DNA of 64,000 nt from Variovorax paradoxus. GTDB taxonomy: Bacteria; Pseudomonadota; Gammaproteobacteria; Burkholderiales; Burkholderiaceae_C. The translations under genes were made by a program, and so were the position numbers. Below, one piece after another: positions 59,061-64,000 of the stretch. Positions within the stretch are counted from its first letter, which is position 1, and every line of letters begins with the position of its first letter. The notes beneath the pieces are model-generated. The model saw nothing but the letters and a program-made list of their open reading frames with translations, was not told the DNA's origin and ran no database searches. The stretch spans positions 310,001 to 374,000 of the forward strand of contig NZ_JAGGNW010000010.1 in the NCBI RefSeq assembly GCF_018614875.1, in the 5' to 3' direction.

Positions 59061-60488
59061 ATGGAACGGATGATGCGACGTACACGCAGTGCGAAGATTG
59101 TTGCCACGCTGGGCCCAGCCACCTCCGACGAGCCGGCCATCCGTGCCTTGTTCGAGCGCGGCGTGGATGTGTTCCGGCTCAATTTCAGCCATGGCACGCA
59201 GCATGACCATGCGCGTCGCCTGGACACGATCCGGCGGCTCGAGAAGGAGTTCGGCCGGCCGATCGGCGTGCTGCTCGACCTGCAGGGGCCGAAGCTGCGG
59301 CTGGGCACTTTCGAAGGCGGCCGCGCGCAGCTCGATGCGGGGTCGCGCTTTCGTCTCGACATGGACGCAACCAGCGGCAATGCGCGCCGCGCGCCGCTGC
59401 TGCATCCGGAAATTTTCGCGGCGCTGCAGGTAGGCACCGATCTGCTGCTCGACGACGGCAAGCTGCGGCTGCGCGTGGACAGCTACGGCCCCGACTTTGC
59501 GGAAACCACGGTGCTGGTCGGCGGGCCCATCTCCGATCGCAAGGGCGTCAATGTGCCGAGCGTGGTGCTGCCGATCTCGCCGCTGACGCCCAAGGACCTC
59601 GACGACCTGGCCTGCGGCCTGGCCATGGGCGTCGACTGGGTCGCGCTTTCCTTCGTGCAGCGCCCCGAGGACATCGCGGAGGCGCGCGCCATCATCGGCA
59701 AGCGCGCATGGATCATGGCCAAGCTCGAGAAGCCCGCGGCCATCGACCACCTCGACGCGATCGTCGACCTGTGCGACGGCGTCATGGTGGCGCGCGGCGA
59801 CCTCGGCGTGGAGCTGCCGCCCGAGCGCGTGCCCGAGCTGCAGCGCCTCATCGTGCGTGCCTGCCGCAAGCGCGGCAAGCCGGTGGTGGTGGCCACGCAG
59901 ATGCTCGAATCGATGATTGCCGCGCCGGTGCCCACGCGCGCCGAGGTGTCCGACGTTGCAACCGCCGTCTACGACGGGGTGGACGCGGTGATGCTGTCGG
60001 CCGAATCGGCTTCCGGAAAGTATCCGCTCGAGGCCGTGGCCATGATGGACCGCATCATCTCGCGCGTGGAGGCCGATGCGTCCTACCGCATCGGCATCGA
60101 CGCCACGCACGAGGCGTCCCTGTCGACCACGGCCGATGCGGTCTGCGCGTCGATGCGCCAGGTGGCCGCGCTGCTTGCGCCCGCCGCCACCGTCACCTAC
60201 ACCTCGTCGGGCTTCACCAGCCTGCGCGCCGCGCGCGAACGGCCCGCCGTGCCCATCATCAGCCTCACGCCCGACGTGGCCACGGCCCGCCGCATGGCGA
60301 TGGTGTGGGGCGTGCATGCGGTGCTGGTCGATGACGTGCACGACGTGGCCGAGATGATCGAACACGCCTGCCGCAATGCATGCACCGAAGGCTTTGCGAG
60401 CACCGGCAACGACGTGGTGGTTGTCGCGGGCCTGCCGTTCGGGCTGTCGGGAACGACCAACCTGCTGCACGTCGCGCGCATACCCTAG
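59061..60488 (+). CDS. pyk: Pyruvate kinase
   Basis: Converts phosphoenolpyruvate and ADP to pyruvate and ATP. 475 residues: RRTRSAKIVATLGPATSDEP, FRLNFSHG, GVLLDLQGPKLRLG, the K/E motif IMAKLEKPAAIDH, GDLGVELPPERVP and VATQMLESM. Active-site residues appear intact. Its position after oxalate genes fits the glycerate route, in which glyoxylate-derived 2- and 3-phosphoglycerate reach pyruvate; no gcl or glycerate kinase gene is in the window, so this is tentative. Start at the MERMMRR methionines is ambiguous. Confidence 0.93.
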   Translation: MERMMRRTRSAKIVATLGPATSDEPAIRALFERGVDVFRLNFSHGTQHDHARRLDTIRRLEKEFGRPIGVLLDLQGPKLRLGTFEGGRAQLDAGSRFRLDMDATSGNARRAPLLHPEIFAALQVGTDLLLDDGKLRLRVDSYGPDFAETTVLVGGPISDRKGVNVPSVVLPISPLTPKDLDDLACGLAMGVDWVALSFVQRPEDIAEARAIIGKRAWIMAKLEKPAAIDHLDAIVDLCDGVMVARGDLGVELPPERVPELQRLIVRACRKRGKPVVVATQMLESMIAAPVPTRAEVSDVATAVYDGVDAVMLSAESASGKYPLEAVAMMDRIISRVEADASYRIGIDATHEASLSTTADAVCASMRQVAALLAPAATVTYTSSGFTSLRAARERPAVPIISLTPDVATARRMAMVWGVHAVLVDDVHDVAEMIEHACRNACTEGFASTGNDVVVVAGLPFGLSGTTNLLHVARIP

Positions 60489-60553
60489 ACCCTGCTTGAG
60501 AGCGGCCCCGGACGCAGTACGATGCCCGCTCGTTTTGCAGCCACCCTTTCCGA

Positions 60554-61483
60554 ATGAAGCACGCGACACTGCGCCAGTTGAAAGTCTTCGAAGCGGTGGC
60601 GCGGTTGCTGAGCTTCTCGCGCGCGGCGGAAGAGCTTCACCTGACGCAGCCGGCCGTCTCCACGCAGGTGCGCAAGCTCGAGGAACACGCGGGCAACGCG
60701 CTGTTCGAGCAGTTCGGCAAGAAGATCTACCTGACCCCCGCGGGCACCGAGCTGCTGCAGATCAGCCGCGCGATCATCCAGCAGTTCGAGGCGGCCGAGA
60801 ACGCGATGCTGCAGTTCAACGGCGTCTCGGGCGGCAAGCTCAACGTGGGTGTGATCAGCGCCGGCGATTATTTCTTTCCGCGCCTCTTGGTGGAGTTTGC
60901 GAGCCGGCACCGCGGCGTGACGCTGAACTTCACCGTGCACAACCGCGAAGGGCTCATGACCCACATCGCGGAGAATCTCACCGACCTGGCGATCATGGTG
61001 CGCCCGCCGACCGACCTGGACACCGTCAACCAGCCGTTCGCGCCGCATCCCTACGTGATCGTTGCCGCGCCCGGCCATCCGCTGGTGGGCGTGCCGCGCA
61101 TCCCGCTGGCGCGGCTCATGCGCGAACCCTTCGTGGTGCGCGAGAAGGCCTCGGACACCTGGCATTCGATGGAAGAAGGCTTTGGCGGCGACCTGAGCGG
61201 CATCAACATCGCGATGGAGATCCGCAGCACCGAAACCATCAAGCAGGCGGTGATCGCGGGCATGGGCGTGAGCTTCGTGTCGGCCCACACCATCAGCCAG
61301 GAGATGCGCGCCGGCAGCCTGCGCGTGCTCGATGTGCAGGGCTTTCCGCTGATGCTCAACTGGTACGTGGTGCACCGGCGCAGCAAGCGGCTGCCGCCGG
61401 TGGCGCAGGCCTTCAAGGACTTCCTGCTCGCCGACGGGGCGGCGCTCATTTCGCAGATCGTGCCCTTCGACGCTGCGGCTTGA
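60554..61483 (+). CDS. LysR family regulator (CbbR-like)
   Basis: 309 residues. HTH: FSRAAEELHLTQPAVSTQVR. The effector domain has ENAMLQFNGVSGGKLNVGVI and the start MKHATLRQLKVFEAVARLLS is very close to CbbR-type (RuBisCO operon) LysR regulators. No cbb genes are in the window, so it probably responds to another metabolite of the same kind, such as a C2/C3 phosphoester or NADPH. It starts 65 bases after pyk on the same strand. Confidence 0.88.
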   Translation: MKHATLRQLKVFEAVARLLSFSRAAEELHLTQPAVSTQVRKLEEHAGNALFEQFGKKIYLTPAGTELLQISRAIIQQFEAAENAMLQFNGVSGGKLNVGVISAGDYFFPRLLVEFASRHRGVTLNFTVHNREGLMTHIAENLTDLAIMVRPPTDLDTVNQPFAPHPYVIVAAPGHPLVGVPRIPLARLMREPFVVREKASDTWHSMEEGFGGDLSGINIAMEIRSTETIKQAVIAGMGVSFVSAHTISQEMRAGSLRVLDVQGFPLMLNWYVVHRRSKRLPPVAQAFKDFLLADGAALISQIVPFDAAA

Positions 61484-61543
61484 TGAAGAACAGGCAGGAG
61501 AGATGCCTTGCGCATTCTCCCGCCGGGCCCGAAGCCCGAGCGA

Positions 61544-61702
61544 TCAGCGGGCGCCAGCGCCTGCGGAACGCTGCAGCGCGGCGCGTGCAGCCTTCGCGAA
61601 GATCACGATGGGCATCGCGGCGATGAGGCCGCGCAGGGTTTCGTTGGTGCCCAGCGAAGCGGTGTTCTTGAGTGCGTTGGAATTCACTGCGGTGTTGTTC
61701 AT
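61544..61702 (-). CDS. 52-residue hypothetical peptide
   Basis: MNNTAVNSNALKNTASLGTN followed by ETLRGLIAAMPIVIFAKAAR and a basic end AALQRSAGAGAR: a polar head and one hydrophobic, amphipathic helix. GGAGC lies 5 bases upstream of the start and a full sigma-70 promoter (61736-61764) precedes it. The promoter and the -10 region resemble those before the 79-residue gene at 43859-44098. Too short for normal annotation; function unknown. Confidence 0.65.
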   Translation of the reverse strand: MNNTAVNSNALKNTASLGTNETLRGLIAAMPIVIFAKAARAALQRSAGAGAR

Positions 61703-61735
61703 GGAACGCTCCGAAAGTTGAAAGAGACTGGCTCG

Positions 61736-61764
61736 ATTATAGGGTTTACACCTAATTCAGGCAA
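61736..61764 (-). promoter_or_regulatory. Sigma-70 promoter of the 52-residue gene
   Basis: On the minus strand: -35 TTGCCT (61764-61759), 17-base spacer, -10 TATAAT (61741-61736), predicting transcription from about 61729. The spacer end GTGTAAACCCTATAAT nearly repeats GGTAAACCCTAGAAT upstream of 44098. Confidence 0.75.
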
Positions 61765-61861
61765 ACCCCTCTTGCGATTTCGCCCAATGAGGAGTTGCGT
61801 CGGGCGCATCGTTCCTGCAGGGATATCAGGGGTGTATCGAGTGGTTGCGGTTGTCCGGAAC

Positions 61862-61875
61862 TTGACTGCGGTCAA
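61862..61875. promoter_or_regulatory. FNR/CRP-type palindrome upstream of oxlT
   Basis: TTGACTGCGGTCAA, same TTGAC-N4-GTCAA form as at 44304 and 49178, 116 bases before the antiporter start. The third candidate operator of the proposed oxalate regulator. Confidence 0.68.
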
Positions 61876-61882
61876 GAGCTTT

Positions 61883-61899
61883 TCGGACGTCACGTCCGA
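61883..61899. promoter_or_regulatory. Perfect 17-bp palindrome TCGGACGTCACGTCCGA
   Basis: Eight-base arms around a single C, seven bases after the FNR-type site. It could be a second operator or, in RNA, a hairpin in the antiporter leader. A corresponding site is not seen near tctC or oxc. Confidence 0.5.
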
Positions 61900-61990
61900 C
61901 AGTCGTCCGCGTGCCCATCGCGCGAAAGAAAGAGCGGGCCGCCACCGACCTCGTCGGACCTCAATACAACATGAAGACAAAGGACAACCC

Positions 61991-63316
61991 ATGACTCGGC
62001 CTACGACCACGGTCGCCGGTTCCAACCCGGCGATCTATTCCCCCGCAGGAACCCACGGCGCCACGGCGACCCGATCGGAAGCCTACCGATGGGGCCAGCT
62101 GCTGATCGGCATCGTGTGCATGGCGATGATCGCCAACCTGCAGTACGGCTGGACGCTGTTCGTCAATCCGATCGCGGAGAAGCACGGCTGGAGCCGCGCC
62201 GCCATCCAGGTGGCCTTCACCATCTTCGTGCTCACGGAAACCTGGCTCGTGCCCATCGAGGGCTACCTGGTCGACCGCTTCGGTCCGCGGCCGGTGGTGC
62301 TGGTGGGCGGCATCCTGTGCGGCCTGGGCTGGGTGATCAATTCGGTGGCGTCCACGCTGCCGCTGCTCTACATTGCGGCGGCCGTCGGCGGCATTGGCGC
62401 GGGTGCGGTGTACGGCACCTGCGTGGGCAATGCGCTGAAGTGGTTTCCCGACCGGCGTGGCCTTGCGGCCGGCATGACGGCCGCGGGCTTCGGCGCCGGC
62501 TCGGCGCTGACGATCATCCCCATCTCCGCGATGATCCGCACCAGCGGCTACGAGTCGGCGTTCCTCTACTTCGGCATCGGGCAGGGCCTGATCGTCTTCC
62601 TGCTGGCCTGGGCGCTGACCCGCGCGCCCGACCATGCCAAGAGCTCGAACAGCCGCAACGTGCAGCAGTCGCAGCGCGACTATCCACCCTCCGAGGTGCT
62701 GCGCTCGCCCGTCTTCTGGGTGATGTACGCGATGTTCGTGATGGTGGCCGCAGGCGGGCTCATGGCCACGGCCCAGCTCGCGCCGATTGCGCAGGACTTC
62801 AAGATCATGGACGTGCCGGTCAACATCATGGGCCTGGTGCTGCCCGCGCTCACCTTCGCGCTGGCGATCGACCGCGTGCTCAACGGACTCACGCGGCCCT
62901 TCTTCGGCTGGGTGTCCGACAAGATCGGGCGTGAACAGACGATGTTCATCGCGTTTGCGCTCGAATCGGTGGGCATCCTGATGCTCTATCACTACGGCCA
63001 CAACCCGATCCTCTTCGTCGTGCTCACCGGCATCGTGTTCTTTGCCTGGGGCGAGATCTACAGCCTCTTTCCTTCGACCTGCGCCGACACCTTCGGCTCC
63101 AAGTACGCCGCATCCAACGCCGGCATGCTCTACACCGCCAAGGGCACCGCCTCGCTGCTGGTGCCGCTCTCCAGCGTGCTCGCGGCCGCCACCGGCAGCT
63201 GGCAGGCCGTGTTCATTGCCGCCAGCGTGGTCAATGCGGCCGCGGCGCTGATGGCGTGGTTCGTGCTGCGTCCGATGCGGCGCAAGCACATCGAGCAGAG
63301 CCGGCTTTCTTCGTAA
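61991..63316 (+). CDS. OxlT-type oxalate/formate antiporter (MFS)
   Basis: 441 residues, 12 predicted spans, major facilitator family of the OFA group. Signatures: MIANLQYGWTLFVNPIAEKH, GYLVDRFGPRPVVLVGG (MFS loop 2-3), VYGTCVGNALKWFPDRRGLA, LNGLTRPFFGWVSDKIGREQ. An arginine at DRVLNGLTRPFF and a lysine in YTAKGTASLL fall where OxlT has its substrate-binding R272 and K355; this mapping is by eye. In this aerobic setting it would import oxalate. The ATG at 61991 starts the normal N-terminus; longer frames read through regulatory DNA. Confidence 0.9.
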   Translation: MTRPTTTVAGSNPAIYSPAGTHGATATRSEAYRWGQLLIGIVCMAMIANLQYGWTLFVNPIAEKHGWSRAAIQVAFTIFVLTETWLVPIEGYLVDRFGPRPVVLVGGILCGLGWVINSVASTLPLLYIAAAVGGIGAGAVYGTCVGNALKWFPDRRGLAAGMTAAGFGAGSALTIIPISAMIRTSGYESAFLYFGIGQGLIVFLLAWALTRAPDHAKSSNSRNVQQSQRDYPPSEVLRSPVFWVMYAMFVMVAAGGLMATAQLAPIAQDFKIMDVPVNIMGLVLPALTFALAIDRVLNGLTRPFFGWVSDKIGREQTMFIAFALESVGILMLYHYGHNPILFVVLTGIVFFAWGEIYSLFPSTCADTFGSKYAASNAGMLYTAKGTASLLVPLSSVLAAATGSWQAVFIAASVVNAAAALMAWFVLRPMRRKHIEQSRLSS

Positions 63317-63341
63317 TTGGCAGCTGCGCCGTTCGCCGCCT

Positions 63342-63578
63342 TCAGCGCAGGCCGATGCGCGAGGCGCGCGAGCGCAGCAGCTCTGCGTGCGCGGGATCGG
63401 TGGCCTCGATGTCGTCCGCGGCGACCTGCAGCGCATGCATCTGCTCCACCTCGCCGATGATTCTGTTCGGGCTCAGCAGGGCCTCGGCGAGCATCAGGGT
63501 TTCGTCGACGAGCGCCTTGAATGCATCCATCAAAATTTCGGCTGCGCTGGCATGGATTGGCTGGCGAAGGGTGGGCAT
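63342..63578 (-). CDS. Small protein, paralogue of the 43859-44098 product
   Basis: 78 residues, all-helical prediction. It shares ALLSPNRIIGEVEQMHALQV and the ending RASRIGLR with the 79-residue protein at 43859-44098; both lie at the margin of the oxalate region on the minus strand. AGGAG precedes the ATG. It is divergent from the LysR gene at 63693. Function unknown. Confidence 0.75.
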   Translation of the reverse strand: MPTLRQPIHASAAEILMDAFKALVDETLMLAEALLSPNRIIGEVEQMHALQVAADDIEATDPAHAELLRSRASRIGLR

Positions 63579-63692
63579 CGGTCAACTCCTGGTTGCTTTG
63601 AATGCCTTCATCTTGGGCCTGCGTTCGCATCACGTAAAACGATATTAATTGCCAGTTGAATGCAAAATTAATGCACTCAATCTGGATGCGGC

Positions 63693-64000
63693 ATGGACAT
63701 CAACCTGGCCCGGACTTTCCTCGAGATCGTGGACACGCGCAGCTTCCAGCGCGCCGCAGAGCGGCTGCACGTCACGCAGACCTCGGTGAGCGCGCGCGTG
63801 CGCACGCTCGAAGAGCTGCTGGGCCGGCCGCTCTTCGTGCGCAACAAGGCGGGCGCGGTGCTCACCGCGGCTGGCGAGCAGTTCCTGCCGCACGCCACCA
63901 CGCTGGTGCAGGTGTGGGAACGCGCACGCCACCAGGTCGCAGTCCCCAGCGGAAGCCGTGCCGTGCTCGCCATCGGATGCGAGATCAGCCTGTGGGACCC
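63693..64000 (+). CDS. LysR family regulator, N-terminal part (cut by window end)
   Basis: First 102 codons. The winged HTH reads RTFLEIVDTRSFQRAAERLH and VTQTSVSARVRTLEELLGRP, a normal LysR N-terminus. The effector domain begins AVLAIGCEISLW where the window stops. It is divergent from the 78-residue gene; the 114-bp gap has ATTAATTGC/GCAAAATTAAT, a nearly symmetric pair that may be its operator. Confidence 0.85.
   Translation, partial: MDINLARTFLEIVDTRSFQRAAERLHVTQTSVSARVRTLEELLGRPLFVRNKAGAVLTAAGEQFLPHATTLVQVWERARHQVAVPSGSRAVLAIGCEISLWD

Overview
The window is GC-rich bacterial chromosome with very tight gene packing. Gene content and order point to a betaproteobacterium of the Comamonadaceae, most likely Variovorax or a close relative: dusB-fis-purH, hemL-thiD-rubredoxin-pilGHIJ-chpA, yqgE-ruvX-pyrR-pyrB-pyrC', a Wsp cluster, and Tct-type tripartite transporters. 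The genus is inferred from gene order and protein character; no database search was run.

Layout. 1-8.2 kb: housekeeping genes (GST, YqaA membrane protein, dusB-fis, purH, TetR regulator, secreted protein, hemL, thiD). 8.3-18.4 kb: rubredoxin and a complete Pil-Chp chemosensory operon for type IV pili (pilG, pilH, pilI, pilJ and a 1978-residue hybrid kinase with three Hpt domains). 18.4-21.7 kb: LuxR-type regulator divergent from a lipoprotein plus a small secreted protein. 21.7-27.9 kb: photolyase, then a translationally coupled yqgE-ruvX-pyrR-pyrB-pyrC'-acyltransferase operon in which PyrC' has lost its zinc ligands. 28.0-29.8 kb: a 25-residue membrane peptide gene with its own terminator, and a ParD-like gene coupled to a methionine aminopeptidase, preceded by a perfect inverted repeat. 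30.1-38.5 kb: wspABCDEFR, the surface-sensing c-di-GMP pathway, with a one-base frameshift in wspE. 39.2-43.8 kb: a 4.6-kb integrative element in the 3' end of tRNA-Arg(CCT), carrying a tyrosine integrase, small exported and membrane proteins, and an internally deleted IS21-family element.

43.9-63.3 kb is an oxalate-use region: a tripartite transporter (tctCBA) with an unusual kinase-like/BON fusion, a CRP/FNR-family regulator, oxalyl-CoA decarboxylase, two formyl-CoA transferases separated by a FixL-like PAS protein, a small conserved protein, a paralogous ADP-forming CoA ligase pair, a fumarylacetoacetase-family protein, a ketopantoate-reductase-like enzyme, pyruvate kinase, a LysR regulator and an OxlT-type antiporter. 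Three TTGAC-N4-GTCAA palindromes lie upstream of tctC, between the regulator and oxc, and upstream of oxlT. The regulator keeps the ExxSR recognition residues of FNR, so the region looks like one regulon. Two paralogous 78-79-residue proteins of unknown function bracket it. A LysR gene is cut by the window end.

The observations most worth following up are this inferred oxalate regulon with its embedded haem-PAS candidate, the wspE frameshift, the ParD-Map pair with its operator, the catalytically dead PyrC', and palindromic repeats sitting inside three operons.
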